Below are positions 8,484 through 18,161 of a stretch of 64,000 nt of DNA, in pieces. Each line of letters opens with the position of its first letter. Position 1 is the stretch's first letter. The stretch comes from Rhizobium sp. R635 (GTDB lineage: Bacteria; Pseudomonadota; Alphaproteobacteria; Rhizobiales; Rhizobiaceae), in assembly GCF_002211285.1 (NCBI RefSeq), contig NZ_LOKX01000003.1:62001-126000 (forward strand). Reading direction: 5' to 3'. Below the pieces are notes generated by a model. That model made no database searches, was not told the origin of the DNA, and was given only the letters and a program-made list of their open reading frames with translations. Position numbers and translations under genes: made by a program.

Positions 8484-8533
8484 TAGAGCGTGATGTCGTC
8501 CGAAAACCGCTCACACTTTTCGGCATCGTGCTC
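8484..8533. repeat. Short imperfect palindromic intergenic repeat
   Basis: A roughly 50-bp imperfect palindrome beginning TAGAGCGTGATGTCGTCC and ending CGGCATCGTGCTCTC, with a central CGAAAACCGCTCAC. From general knowledge this is a dispersed intergenic repeat frequent in Rhizobium-group genomes. It lies between the hydrolase gene and the response regulator gene. Confidence 0.6.
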
Positions 8534-8637
8534 TCGAGGCTCGTTGCCCGGGCCGGCGGAATATGCGTAGGTCGCGTCCGGCGCCTCGATGCGAACGAAG
8601 CGGTGGCGTGGCCTCGATCGTTGAGGAATAGGCAAAT

Positions 8638-9378
8638 ATGGATCATGTCGATCACATCCTGGTCGTCGACGACGATCGTGAAATCCGCGAGCTGGTCTCG
8701 GGCTATCTGCAGAAGAACGGCCTGAGGGCCAGCGTTGCCGCGGATGGGCGTCAGATGCGCAGTTTTCTGGAAGCCAATGCCGTCGACCTGATCGTGCTCG
8801 ACGTGATGATGCCCGGCGATGACGGGCTGGTGCTGTGCCGCGAATTGCGCGCCGGCCGGCACAAGGCGATCCCGATCCTGATGCTGACGGCCCGTACCGA
8901 CGAGATGGACAGGATTCTCGGGCTGGAGATGGGCGCCGACGACTATCTCGCCAAGCCTTTCGCCGCACGCGAGCTTCTCGCCCGCATCAAGGCGGTGCTG
9001 CGGCGCACGCGCATGCTGCCGCCGAACCTGCAGATCAGCGAAGCCGGACAATTGCTGACCTTCGGCGACTGGCGACTCGATACGGTCGCGCGTCACCTTC
9101 TCGACAAGGAGGGGACCGCGATTGCGCTGAGCGGCGCCGAATACCGTCTGCTCCGTGTCTTCATCGACCATCCGCAGCGTGTGCTCAACCGCGACCAGCT
9201 TCTGAGCCTGACGCAGGGGCGCGATGCAGAGCTCTTCGATCGCTCGATCGATCTTCTCGTCAGCCGTCTGCGGCAGCGCCTGGGGGACGATGCTCGCGAG
9301 CCGAGCTACATCAAGACGGTGCGCAGCGAAGGTTATGTCTTCTCGGTTCCGGTCGAAATTTCGGAGCCGCGCCGATGA
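8638..9378 (+). CDS. OmpR-family response regulator
   Basis: A 246-residue two-domain regulator. Residues 5-120 are a receiver domain with the acidic pocket (D11-D12), phospho-acceptor D55 in VLDVMMPG, Thr84 and Lys106 (LAKPF). Residues about 140-240 form an OmpR winged helix: LSGAEYRLLRVF, the recognition region SIDLLVSRLRQRL and the C-terminal hairpin SYIKTVRSEGYVF. Ribosome site GAGGAA. The gene overlaps the histidine kinase start by 4 bp (ATGA), so the two are co-translated. OmpR-type regulators bind direct repeats with about 10-11 bp period, which are present upstream of the hydrolase and ohr genes. Confidence 0.92.
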   Translation: MDHVDHILVVDDDREIRELVSGYLQKNGLRASVAADGRQMRSFLEANAVDLIVLDVMMPGDDGLVLCRELRAGRHKAIPILMLTARTDEMDRILGLEMGADDYLAKPFAARELLARIKAVLRRTRMLPPNLQISEAGQLLTFGDWRLDTVARHLLDKEGTAIALSGAEYRLLRVFIDHPQRVLNRDQLLSLTQGRDAELFDRSIDLLVSRLRQRLGDDAREPSYIKTVRSEGYVFSVPVEISEPRR

Positions 9379-10697
9379 AAGCCGGTATTCCCATCCTGTC
9401 GGGCCTGATGTGGCCGAGCACGCTGCGATCGCGGATCTTTCTCATTCTGTTTATCGGTCTGGCCCTGGCTTACGGGCTCTCCTTCAGCGTTCTCTACATG
9501 GAGCGCTACATGTCGGCCAAGGCGGTGATGCTCGGCACGCTGGAGAACGACGTCGCAACCTCGATTGCCGTTCTCGACCGGCTTCCGCCAGGGGAGCGCG
9601 GCGGCCTTCTGGACTGGCTGAGCCGCGGCAACTACCGTTTCGAGCTCGGGCCCGGCCTGGCTGGTGTACCTGACACGTCCGGCAAGGGCAGGGAGATCGC
9701 CGGAAAGATCGAGGCGGCCGTCGGGCATCGCTTTCCGATCCGCATCGAACGTATTCCAGGTGAGGTGAACCGGCTGCAGGCGCACCTGGCGCTGAGCGAC
9801 GGAACGCCCCTGACGATCGACGTGACGCCGAAGGGCGTCATGCCGATCGCCGCATGGCTGCCCTATGTCTTCGCGATCCAGATGGCGCTGCTCATTCTCT
9901 GCACCTGGTTTGCGGTTCGCCAGGCGATCCGGCCGCTCGGCGAACTTGCCGCCGCTGCCGATGCGCTCGATCCCGATAAGAACGGTCCCGGTTTGAGCGA
10001 GGCCGGGCCGAGCGAGGTCGCGCATGCGGCAAGGGCATTCAATGCGATGCGGGAGCGAATCGCCCACTATCTCGAAGAGCGGGTCCAGATATTGGCGGCG
10101 ATCTCGCACGACCTGCAGACGCCGATCACCCGAATGCGGCTGCGCGCCGACATGGCGGACGAGTCGCCCGAGAAGGACAAGCTGGTGCATGATCTCGCCG
10201 AGATCCAACGTCTCGTCCAGGACGGCATAGCCTATGCGCGCAGCGCCCACGGCAGCGGGGAGAAGAACGCCCGCATCGATCTCGCCTCGTTCATCGACAG
10301 CATAGCCTACGACTATCAGGACACGGGAAAGGCCGTCACGGTGATCGGGCTGGTCGAGGGCGCCGCCTTCACCAAGCCGCACGCCCTTCGCCGCATCCTG
10401 TCGAATTTCATAGACAATGCCTTGAAGTTTGCCGGCGCCGCCGAGATCAGCGTCGAGCGCGGCGCAGATAATGCCTTCGTCGTCACCGTCATGGATCGCG
10501 GGCCTGGAATTCCGGACGACATGCTGGAAGCGGCCATGCAGCCATTCTTCCGGCTCGAACAATCCCGCAACCGGGAGACCGGCGGCACCGGCCTCGGGCT
10601 GGCGATCGCCCAGCAGCTGACGGCCAAGATCGGCGGATCGCTGAGGCTCTACAATCGGGCCGGCGGCGGGCTGGCTGCGGAAATCACCATTCGGTGA
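9375..10697 (+). CDS. Sensor histidine kinase, partner of the OmpR-type regulator
   Basis: A 440-residue membrane kinase. Transmembrane helices lie at about residues 20-40 and 158-180, bounding a periplasmic sensor of about 115 residues with no recognisable fold. A HAMP linker follows (RPLGELAAAADAL). The dimerisation/phospho-acceptor domain has His245 in AAISHDLQTPITR, and the ATPase domain has the N box (N348 in NFIDNALKF), DRGPGIP and TGGTGLGLAI. The architecture resembles the EnvZ group. The frame is open far upstream, but the ATG overlapping the regulator stop is the natural start. The signal is not known. Confidence 0.92.
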   Translation: MKAGIPILSGLMWPSTLRSRIFLILFIGLALAYGLSFSVLYMERYMSAKAVMLGTLENDVATSIAVLDRLPPGERGGLLDWLSRGNYRFELGPGLAGVPDTSGKGREIAGKIEAAVGHRFPIRIERIPGEVNRLQAHLALSDGTPLTIDVTPKGVMPIAAWLPYVFAIQMALLILCTWFAVRQAIRPLGELAAAADALDPDKNGPGLSEAGPSEVAHAARAFNAMRERIAHYLEERVQILAAISHDLQTPITRMRLRADMADESPEKDKLVHDLAEIQRLVQDGIAYARSAHGSGEKNARIDLASFIDSIAYDYQDTGKAVTVIGLVEGAAFTKPHALRRILSNFIDNALKFAGAAEISVERGADNAFVVTVMDRGPGIPDDMLEAAMQPFFRLEQSRNRETGGTGLGLAIAQQLTAKIGGSLRLYNRAGGGLAAEITIR

Positions 10698-10776
10698 CAT
10701 TCCGTCGTGCGAGAAAACCGCATGGTATTTGTAAGGCAAGATGTACGGAATGGCCGGCGCTACATTCTGTGACATT
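10686..10776 (-). promoter_or_regulatory. Repeated candidate regulator sites upstream of ohr
   Basis: Two elements match at 13 of 16 positions: 10686-10701 (ACCATTCGGTGACATT, overlapping the last codons of the kinase gene) and 10761-10776 (TACATTCTGTGACATT). Read on the minus strand the second is AATGTCACAGAATGTA, which agrees with the hydrolase-promoter element TGTATCGGAATGTA at 11 of 14 positions. A looser GTA...GTA pair lies at 10731-10745. These are candidate sites for the adjacent OmpR-type regulator. Confidence 0.4.
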
Positions 10777-10888
10777 TCGGAGAATTTTAGAAACATCGTC
10801 GATACATCCGCCGGTCAAACCACACTCCGTCAACCCAGCCGCATGATGCGGCCCAGTTGCAGCAAGCGACGCAACAAAGGAGTGTTTC

Positions 10889-11305
10889 ATGACCAAGATC
10901 GAGAAGGTTCTTTATACCGGCAAGACCCACACCACAGGCGGGCGCGAAGGCGCTTCACACAGCGATGATGGGGAACTGAGCATCAAGCTGTCGCCTCCCG
11001 GCAGCAACCGCGCCGGCACCAATCCCGAACAGCTTTTTGCCGCCGGCTGGTCGGCCTGCTTCATCGGCGCGATCGGCTTTGCCGCCGCCAATCAGAAGGT
11101 CAAGCTGCCGGCAGACCTTGCCGTCGACGCGGAGGTCGATCTCGGAACGGGCGATGGCGGTTATTTCCTGCAGGCCCGGCTGAAAGTCAGCATGCCGGGG
11201 ATCGAGGCCAATGTCGCGAAGGCGATCATCGAGGAGGCTCATCAGACCTGCCCTTACTCGAAGGCGACACGCGGCAATATTGATGTCGACTTGATCGTCG
11301 CCTGA
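10889..11305 (+). CDS. ohr: Organic hydroperoxide resistance protein (Ohr/OsmC family)
   Basis: A 138-residue thiol peroxidase of the Ohr subgroup, which reduces organic and lipid hydroperoxides in the cytosol. The two catalytic Cys are present: peroxidatic C57 in GWSACFIGAI and resolving C121 in HQTCPYSKATRGN. The active-site Arg is R19 or R20 in the GGREG motif and the Glu that orients it is in NPEQLF. Length and motifs fit Ohr rather than the longer OsmC. A clear AAGGAG precedes the ATG. No ohrR (MarR-type) gene is adjacent; instead an OmpR-type two-component system lies upstream, which is unusual. Confidence 0.9.
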   Translation: MTKIEKVLYTGKTHTTGGREGASHSDDGELSIKLSPPGSNRAGTNPEQLFAAGWSACFIGAIGFAAANQKVKLPADLAVDAEVDLGTGDGGYFLQARLKVSMPGIEANVAKAIIEEAHQTCPYSKATRGNIDVDLIVA

Positions 11306-11340
11306 CCGGTGCGGCGGCTCGCCGAAGGTAGAACCACAAG

Positions 11341-11361
11341 GGCGAGGCCGCCGGCCTCGCC
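11341..11361. terminator. GC-rich hairpin after ohr
   Basis: Perfect 9-bp arms GGCGAGGCC and GGCCTCGCC with a 3-nt loop, 35 bp after the ohr stop. There is no T run, so it may slow polymerase or protect the transcript rather than act as a full intrinsic terminator. It also precedes a small ORF. Confidence 0.5.
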
Positions 11362-11374
11362 AATGGAGGATTTG

Positions 11375-12496
<1,122 letters not shown>

Positions 12497-12892
12497 TCAG
12501 CCTTGATATTCCGTGTCGGTGACATGCTCCATCCAGTCGACGACCTTGCCGTCGAGTTGTTCCTGGATGGCGATATGGGTCATCGCGGTCGTCGGCGCCG
12601 CGCCGTGCCAGTGCCGCTCGCCCGGCGCGAACCGGACGACGTCGCCAGGGCGGATCTCCTCGACGGGACCGCCTTCGCGCTGGACGCGGCCGCAGCCCGC
12701 CGTGACGATCAGCGTCTGGCCGAGCGGATGCGTGTGCCAGGCGGTGCGGGCGCCGGGCTCGAAGGTGACGCTGGCGCCGGCGGCGCGAGCGGCATCGGTG
12801 ACGGAAAACAGAGGGTCGATGCGCACCCTGCCGGTAAACCAGTCTTCCGGCCCCCTGGCCGAAGGCTGCGAACCGTTTCGTTTGATTTCCAT
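12497..12892 (-). CDS. Cupin protein of the manganese-dependent hydroxynitrile lyase type
   Basis: A 131-residue single-domain cupin. The metal ligands are in place: H53 and H55 (AWHTHPLGQ), Q59 and H94 (GERHWH). The remembered sequence of the cupin (R)-hydroxynitrile lyase from Granulicella tundricola shares the stretches [20 protein letters not shown] and APTTAMTH, the ligand numbering, and A40, V42, H106 and Q110. The physiological reaction in bacteria is unclear; many relatives are annotated as cupin or carboxymuconolactone-decarboxylase-linked proteins. It is 12 bp upstream of the aldo/keto reductase gene and divergent from a LysR regulator, which probably controls both. Confidence 0.82.
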   Translation of the reverse strand: MEIKRNGSQPSARGPEDWFTGRVRIDPLFSVTDAARAAGASVTFEPGARTAWHTHPLGQTLIVTAGCGRVQREGGPVEEIRPGDVVRFAPGERHWHGAAPTTAMTHIAIQEQLDGKVVDWMEHVTDTEYQG

Positions 12893-12991
12893 GATCGTGC
12901 TTCCCTCTGCCGTTCGGACAGGATCGTCCGCGTTCCAGGATAGGTAGCGCGTGGCTTTAGCCTGGATTAGATGGTATCTCCGGCAAGGACC

Positions 12992-13008
12992 TATGAGAAA
13001 GTTTCATA
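12992..13008. promoter_or_regulatory. Candidate LysR operator
   Basis: TATGA and TCATA arms separated by 7 bp (a T-N11-A type dyad), ending 1 bp before the lysR start codon. Its place in the short divergent region between lysR and the cupin gene fits autoregulation by the LysR protein. Short arms make chance possible. Confidence 0.35.
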
Positions 13009-13009
13009 A

Positions 13010-13909
13010 ATGCCGCGCCCGACCATTGATGATCTCACCGTCTTTCTAGCCGTTGCCCGCGCGCAGAGTTTTACGAAGGCGGCGGGGAAGCTCGGCGTAT
13101 CGCAATCGGCGCTCAGCCACACCATCCGGGGGCTGGAGGAGCGGCTCGGGCTGCGATTGCTGACGCGCACGACGCGCAGCGTCTCGCCGACGGAAGCGGG
13201 TCAGCGCCTGCTCGCCACCATCGGCCCGCGGATAGACGAGATCGAGACCGAACTCGCGGCCCTCAGCGCCTTCCGCGAGAAGCCGGCAGGCACCATCCGC
13301 ATCAATGCCGGCGAGCATGCCGCGGAGGCGGTGCTCTGGCCGGCCCTGGAAAAACTTCTGCCTGATTATCCCGATATCAATGTCGAGATCATCGTCGATT
13401 ACGGCCTGACCGACATCGTCGCCGAAGGCTACGATGCGGGCGTGCGGCTGGGGGACCAGGTGGCGAAGGACATGATCGTGGTGCGCATCGGCCCTGACAT
13501 GCGCATGGCCGTCGTCGGCGCTCCCGCCTATTTCGAAAGACGGCCGAAACCGCTGAGGCCGCAGGATCTTATGGACCACAACTGCATCAACCTGCGCCTG
13601 CCGACCTATGGCGGCATTTATGCGTGGGAGTTCGAGAAGGACGGGCACGAGCTGAAGGTTCGCGTCGAGGGACAGTTGGTGTTCAACAACATCACGCTGC
13701 GGCTGAACGCGGCGCTGGCCGGAGCGGGACTGGCATACATGCCGGAGGATGCCGTGCAGGCGTATCTCGCCGACGGGCGGCTGGCGCGCGTGCTGGGGGA
13801 CTGGTGCGCGCCGTTTCCGGGTTACCACCTCTATTATCCGAGCCGCCGGCATGCCTCGGCCGCTTTCGCGCTCGTCGTCGATGCTCTTCGCCATCGGGAT
13901 AGAGGCTGA
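13010..13909 (+). CDS. LysR-family transcriptional regulator
   Basis: A 299-residue LysR regulator. Residues 5-64 form the winged helix-turn-helix (FLAVARAQSFTKAAGKLGVS then LSHTIRGLEERLGLRLLTRT). Residues 90-295 are the periplasmic-binding-protein-like effector domain; the absence of a hydrophobic N-terminus keeps it cytosolic. It belongs to the CrgA/YafC-like group by its PLRPQDLMDHNCINLRLP segment, a group often controlling an adjacent oxidoreductase. It is divergent from the cupin and aldo/keto reductase genes, its likely targets. The inducer is unknown. The start has only a weak ribosome site (GAGAAAG). Confidence 0.88.
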   Translation: MPRPTIDDLTVFLAVARAQSFTKAAGKLGVSQSALSHTIRGLEERLGLRLLTRTTRSVSPTEAGQRLLATIGPRIDEIETELAALSAFREKPAGTIRINAGEHAAEAVLWPALEKLLPDYPDINVEIIVDYGLTDIVAEGYDAGVRLGDQVAKDMIVVRIGPDMRMAVVGAPAYFERRPKPLRPQDLMDHNCINLRLPTYGGIYAWEFEKDGHELKVRVEGQLVFNNITLRLNAALAGAGLAYMPEDAVQAYLADGRLARVLGDWCAPFPGYHLYYPSRRHASAAFALVVDALRHRDRG

Positions 13910-14063
13910 TTTTTCGGATGTCGCCAACCTTGTGCAGATCTCCTCCGAGGCCTGTCCAAGCACACTGCCAGAACTCTTTGAAGCCCGCTAAATCATACCG
14001 CGCGGGCGATTTGACATTCTATCGGCCGCCGCTACTTCAGATTAAAACTGAAGGAAACAATGA

Positions 14064-15575
14064 ATGAATACTGCTATGCCTGCCACAAAAGCTCGGACTG
14101 GAGTGTCCGGTTTGGACACAATTCTGGCGGGCGGTCTTTCCACGGGCCATGTGTTTCTCCTGGAGGGGAATCCAGGAGCGGGCAAGACCACGATCGCGCT
14201 GCAATTCCTGATCGAAGGCGCGCGGCTTGGCGAGCGGGGGCTCTACATCACGCTCTCGGAAACCGAGAGCGAATTGCGGGCTGGTGCTGCGTCGCACGGC
14301 ATGGTCGTCGACGGCAATATCGAAGTCTTCGAAGTCGTTCCTCCCGAAAGCCTGCTGGATTCCGATCAGCAGCAGAGCCTGCTTTATTCGTCGGACCTGG
14401 AACTTGGGGAGACCACCAAAGAGATTTTTGCCGCTTTCGAGCGGACCAAGCCAAGCCGGGTGGTCCTCGACAGCCTGTCGGAGATAAGGTTGCTGGCGCA
14501 AAGCTCGCTGCGTTACCGCCGGCAGATTCTCGCCCTCAAGCATTATTTCGCGCGGCAAGGGGCGACGGTTCTCTTGCTCGACGATCTGACGTCCGATGTG
14601 CTCGACAAGACGGTGCACAGCGTCGTGCATGGGGTCATTCATCTCGAAGAGCTGGCGCCCGGCTACGGCTCCGAACGGCGACGCCTGAGAATCATCAAAT
14701 ATCGCGGCCAGGCCTTCCGCGGCGGCTACCACGATTTCACCATCCAGACCGGCGGTGTCGTCGTCTTTCCCAGGCTCGTCGCCGCAGAACACAGATCGAA
14801 CTACCTACGCGACGAAATTTCCAGCGGTATTGCGAAACTGGATCTCCTGCTCGGCGGCGGATTGGAGAGAGGTTCCAGCACCCTCATCCTCGGCCCTGCC
14901 GGGACCGGCAAAAGCACCTTTTCGTTTCAGTTCCTGGCAGCGGCGGTCGCACGTGGCGAGAAGGCGGCGGCCTTTATCTTTGACGAGGAGCTTGGGCTGC
15001 TTTTCGCGCGGCTAAGAGCGCTTGGAATGGATCTCGAAGCGATGAGAGACGCAGGTCTCGTTCACATCGAGCAGCTCGACGCCGCTGAATTGTCGCCGGG
15101 CGAATTCGCGCATCGTGTGCGGGACTGCGTCGACAAGTCCGGCGCCAAAACGGTGATCATCGACAGCATCAACGGCTACCAGGCTTCGATGCCTGACGAG
15201 AATTCCCTGATCCTCCATATGCACGAGCTGCTGCAATACCTGAACAGGCAGGGTGCAAACACCTTTCTGACCGTTGCTCAGCACGGGCTGGTCGGCGACA
15301 TGAAGGCGCCTGTCGATGTCACCTACCTCGCCGATACTGTCGTTCTCCTGCGCTACTTCGAGGCTGCGGGAAGGGTGCGGCGGGCAGTCTCGGTGATCAA
15401 GAAGAGGACCGGCTCTCATGAGAACTCCATCCGGGAATATCGCATCGACGGTGCGGGTCTGACATTCGGAGAGCCTCTCGTCGGGTTCCAAGGCGTGCTT
15501 CGCGGCGTTCCGGAATTCGTCTCAGACACAGCGCCGCTCCTGTCGAGCAATGACGGGGATGGCGGCGATTCCTAA
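14064..15575 (+). CDS. KaiC-like double-domain RecA-family ATPase
   Basis: A 503-residue protein with the KaiC layout of two RecA-type domains. Domain 1 (about 12-240) has Walker A GNPGAGKTT at 35-43, TLSETESEL at 64-71 and Walker B VVLDSLSE; domain 2 (about 250-480) has Walker A GPAGTGKST at 277-285, acidic FIFDEE and VIIDSINGY. In cyanobacteria KaiC is the clock ATPase/kinase; in proteobacteria relatives serve stress or unknown timing roles and KaiA is absent. No kaiB or kaiA is in the window. AAGGA precedes the start. Its last 26 bp overlap the start of a hybrid histidine kinase, implying coupled translation and a working partnership. Confidence 0.88.
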   Translation: MNTAMPATKARTGVSGLDTILAGGLSTGHVFLLEGNPGAGKTTIALQFLIEGARLGERGLYITLSETESELRAGAASHGMVVDGNIEVFEVVPPESLLDSDQQQSLLYSSDLELGETTKEIFAAFERTKPSRVVLDSLSEIRLLAQSSLRYRRQILALKHYFARQGATVLLLDDLTSDVLDKTVHSVVHGVIHLEELAPGYGSERRRLRIIKYRGQAFRGGYHDFTIQTGGVVVFPRLVAAEHRSNYLRDEISSGIAKLDLLLGGGLERGSSTLILGPAGTGKSTFSFQFLAAAVARGEKAAAFIFDEELGLLFARLRALGMDLEAMRDAGLVHIEQLDAAELSPGEFAHRVRDCVDKSGAKTVIIDSINGYQASMPDENSLILHMHELLQYLNRQGANTFLTVAQHGLVGDMKAPVDVTYLADTVVLLRYFEAAGRVRRAVSVIKKRTGSHENSIREYRIDGAGLTFGEPLVGFQGVLRGVPEFVSDTAPLLSSNDGDGGDS

Positions 15576-17637
15576 TTCCGGCACACCAAAGGCGCTGCTT
15601 TACACCCCCGCCGGCCGTGATGCCCTGGTGGCCATTTCCCTGGTCCAGGAGGCCGGTCTGACATCGGTCACCGCGCCCGACCTTCCGATGTTCTCCGCGT
15701 TGCTCGACGATGACATCGCGCTTTGTGTCCTGACCGAAGAGGCGGTTCGCTGGGGCGATTTGAAGCCGATCGCAGCCTGGGTTTCTACGCAACCGAGCTG
15801 GTCGGATCTACCGTTCATCGTTCTCACCACGCGGGGCGGCGGGCCTGAACGAAATCCGGCCGCCGCCAGGCTTTCCGAAGTGCTCGGAAATGTCACCTTC
15901 CTCGAACGGCCGTTCCATGCGACCTCGTTCGTCAGTATCGCCCGGACCGCATTAAAGGGACGTCTGCGTCAATACGAGGCGCGTAGCCAGCTCGATGCGC
16001 TCAGCGAAGGGGAGCGGCGGCTGCAAACGGCGCTTGCCGCGGGGCGTCTCGGTGCGTGGGAGCTGGAATTATCTTCCATGAGGCTGTTTGCCTCCGATAC
16101 CTGCAAGGCCATCTTCGGCCGAGGGCCGGACGAAGAGTTTTCTTATGACGATCTGACGGCGAGCATTCATCCCGATGATCGCGGCCTCGTGGAAACGAGC
16201 CTGAACCGGACGCTTGATACCGGATGCGACTATTCGATCGAACACCGGACGATCTGGCCGGACGGGTCGCCGCATTGGGCAGAGGTGCGTGCGCAGCTCC
16301 ATACGGACAGATACGGTTCGGCAAAAAAGCTCGTCGGCGTTTCCTCCGATACCACAGCGCGAAAGACGAGCGAGGAGAACCTCAGGCGGCTCAATGAGCG
16401 CCTCGAAGAGCGGGTGAGGGAACGCACCAGTGAGGTCCATGCCGCCCATCAGAGCCTGCTCGAGGAGGTTGCCCAACGTGAAAAGGCCGAGGAGCAGCTT
16501 CGCCATTCGCAGAAGATGGAAGCGATCGGCCAACTGACCGGCGGCGTCGCACATGATTTCAACAATCTGCTAATGGTCGTTCTCGGAAATCTCGAACTGC
16601 TCGGCAAGCATGTGACGGGAGACCGGAAGGCGACGCGTCTGGTCGAAGGCGCCCTTCAGGGCGCCCGCCGCGGGGCGGCCCTGACGCAGCGTCTCCTGGC
16701 TTTCGCCAGGCGGCAGGATTTGCAGGTGAAGCCGGTCGATCTGACCGAGCTGGTTTCCGGCATGCACGATCTGTTGCGCCGCTCGGTCGGGTCGTCCGTC
16801 AGCATCGAGACGGTGTTTCCGCCGTCGCTTCCGCCGGCGCTGGTCGATGCCAACCAGGTCGAGCTGGCGCTGCTCAACCTTGCCGTCAATGCGCGCGATG
16901 CGATGCCGGAGGGAGGAGCTCTGTCAATATCGCTGCGCGAAGAGCAGGTCATCCGCAGCGGCCGCGATCTCGATGCGGGTACCTACCTCGTTCTCGGCGT
17001 GACCGACAACGGCACCGGGATGGACGCGCAGACATTGAAGAAAGCCATCGATCCCTTCTTCTCGACCAAGGAACTCGGAAAGGGCACCGGCCTGGGCCTG
17101 TCGATGATCCATGGGCTTGCCGTTCAGCTCAATGGCGCGCTTCGCCTGACGAGCGAACTCGGAGTGGGAACGACTGCCGAATTGTGGCTTCCCGCGACCG
17201 AACGGCGTCCTGAAGAACCTATCGAAACCGAATTACCCCTTGCGCAAGCCGCATCGAAGCTGAAGATCCTGCTGGTCGACGACGATACCTTGATTGCGAT
17301 GAGTTCCGTCGAGATGCTCGAAGATCTCGGCCATGAGGTCGTTGAAGCAAATTCGGGCGCGCAGGCGCTGGAGCTGGTCAGAAACGGCGGGCATTTCGAT
17401 GTGATGATTACCGACTATTCGATGCCCGGCATGACTGGTGCGCAGCTCGCCCAGGCGGTGCGGGCCATTCGGCCGGCGCTGCCGATCGTGCTGGCAACGG
17501 GTTATGCCGATCTGCCTGCCGGCGCCGAGGTCGATCTTCCGAGGTTGGCAAAACCCTACAACCAGGCCCAGCTTGCGAAGGAAATTCTCAAAGCCTTGGC
17601 GAGCGAGACGGATCTGCCTCTCAAATCGGCCAGCTAG
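15550..17637 (+). CDS. Hybrid histidine kinase with N-terminal pseudo-receiver and PAS
   Basis: A 695-residue soluble kinase. Residues 12-140 look like a receiver fold without a phospho-acceptor: no acidic pair after the first strand, LCVLTEEAV in place of the Asp strand, and LERPF where K-P is expected. Residues 155-275 are a PAS domain (SIHPDDR, IEHRTIWPDGSPHW). A coiled coil spans 275-320. His335 (GGVAHDFNNLL) is the phospho-acceptor, followed by an ATPase domain (N447 region LNLAVNARDAMPEGG, DNGTGM, GTGLGLSM) and a C-terminal receiver with D622 (MITDYSMPG). No membrane helices. It overlaps the kaiC-like gene by 26 bp. CikA of the cyanobacterial clock also has a pseudo-receiver; a similar link here is inference. 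Confidence 0.88.
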   Translation: MTGMAAIPNSGTPKALLYTPAGRDALVAISLVQEAGLTSVTAPDLPMFSALLDDDIALCVLTEEAVRWGDLKPIAAWVSTQPSWSDLPFIVLTTRGGGPERNPAAARLSEVLGNVTFLERPFHATSFVSIARTALKGRLRQYEARSQLDALSEGERRLQTALAAGRLGAWELELSSMRLFASDTCKAIFGRGPDEEFSYDDLTASIHPDDRGLVETSLNRTLDTGCDYSIEHRTIWPDGSPHWAEVRAQLHTDRYGSAKKLVGVSSDTTARKTSEENLRRLNERLEERVRERTSEVHAAHQSLLEEVAQREKAEEQLRHSQKMEAIGQLTGGVAHDFNNLLMVVLGNLELLGKHVTGDRKATRLVEGALQGARRGAALTQRLLAFARRQDLQVKPVDLTELVSGMHDLLRRSVGSSVSIETVFPPSLPPALVDANQVELALLNLAVNARDAMPEGGALSISLREEQVIRSGRDLDAGTYLVLGVTDNGTGMDAQTLKKAIDPFFSTKELGKGTGLGLSMIHGLAVQLNGALRLTSELGVGTTAELWLPATERRPEEPIETELPLAQAASKLKILLVDDDTLIAMSSVEMLEDLGHEVVEANSGAQALELVRNGGHFDVMITDYSMPGMTGAQLAQAVRAIRPALPIVLATGYADLPAGAEVDLPRLAKPYNQAQLAKEILKALASETDLPLKSAS

Positions 17638-18161
17638 TGGTTTCCGAGCCGAGGCTCAAGACCGACGATCTCTGCGATGAAGTCGGCGATGGCGGTGGTG
17701 TCGTCGAGGTCGAAGACGGGCAGGGCGGTGTCCGTGACGGGATGGTCGGCCGCTATCGCTGCGATGTGGGGATCATCCGGCGCGAGCGGCGTGCGGTTTG
17801 CCGCTTCGAGACGGCGGGCCTCGATCTTCGGGATCGGCTCGCGCTTGTAGCCCTCGATCAGGACGAGATCGCAGGGGGCAAGCCGGGCGAGAATCTCCTC
17901 GAAGGCGGGTTCGGGAGCGCCGCGCAATTCGTGCATGATGGCGTAGCGGGTGCCGGAGACGATGGTGACTTCGTGGGCGCCGGCCTGGCGGTGGCGGTAG
18001 CTGTCGGCGCCGACCTTGTCGATGTCGAAATCATGATGGGCGTGCTTGATCGTCGAGATCCTGTAGCCGCGGCGGGTGAATTCGGTCACCAGCCGGACGG
18101 CGAGGCCCGTCTTGCCCGAGTTCTTCCAGCCGGCGATGCCGAAGACTTTTGGTGCCGTCAT
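17634..18161 (-). CDS. mobB: Molybdopterin-guanine dinucleotide biosynthesis adaptor MobB
   Basis: A 175-residue P-loop GTPase that assists MobA in attaching GMP to molybdopterin. The phosphate-binding loop GWKNSGKTGL is at residues 11-20, with STIKHAHHDFDIDKVGADS and LVLIEGYKREPIPKIE, all typical of MobB. Cytosolic. Its ATG overlaps the mobA stop by 4 bp, and its stop overlaps the stop of the convergent hybrid kinase gene by 4 bp, so there is no terminator space between the two units. A third molybdenum-cofactor gene, moaA, lies 20 kb away. Confidence 0.92.
   Translation of the reverse strand: MTAPKVFGIAGWKNSGKTGLAVRLVTEFTRRGYRISTIKHAHHDFDIDKVGADSYRHRQAGAHEVTIVSGTRYAIMHELRGAPEPAFEEILARLAPCDLVLIEGYKREPIPKIEARRLEAANRTPLAPDDPHIAAIAADHPVTDTALPVFDLDDTTAIADFIAEIVGLEPRLGNH

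Noticed and set aside
14060..14983. Alternative start and frame at ATG 14060
   Set aside because: Shares the ribosome site with the KaiC-like gene but encodes an Arg/Ser-rich product, while the 14064 frame has two complete Walker motifs.
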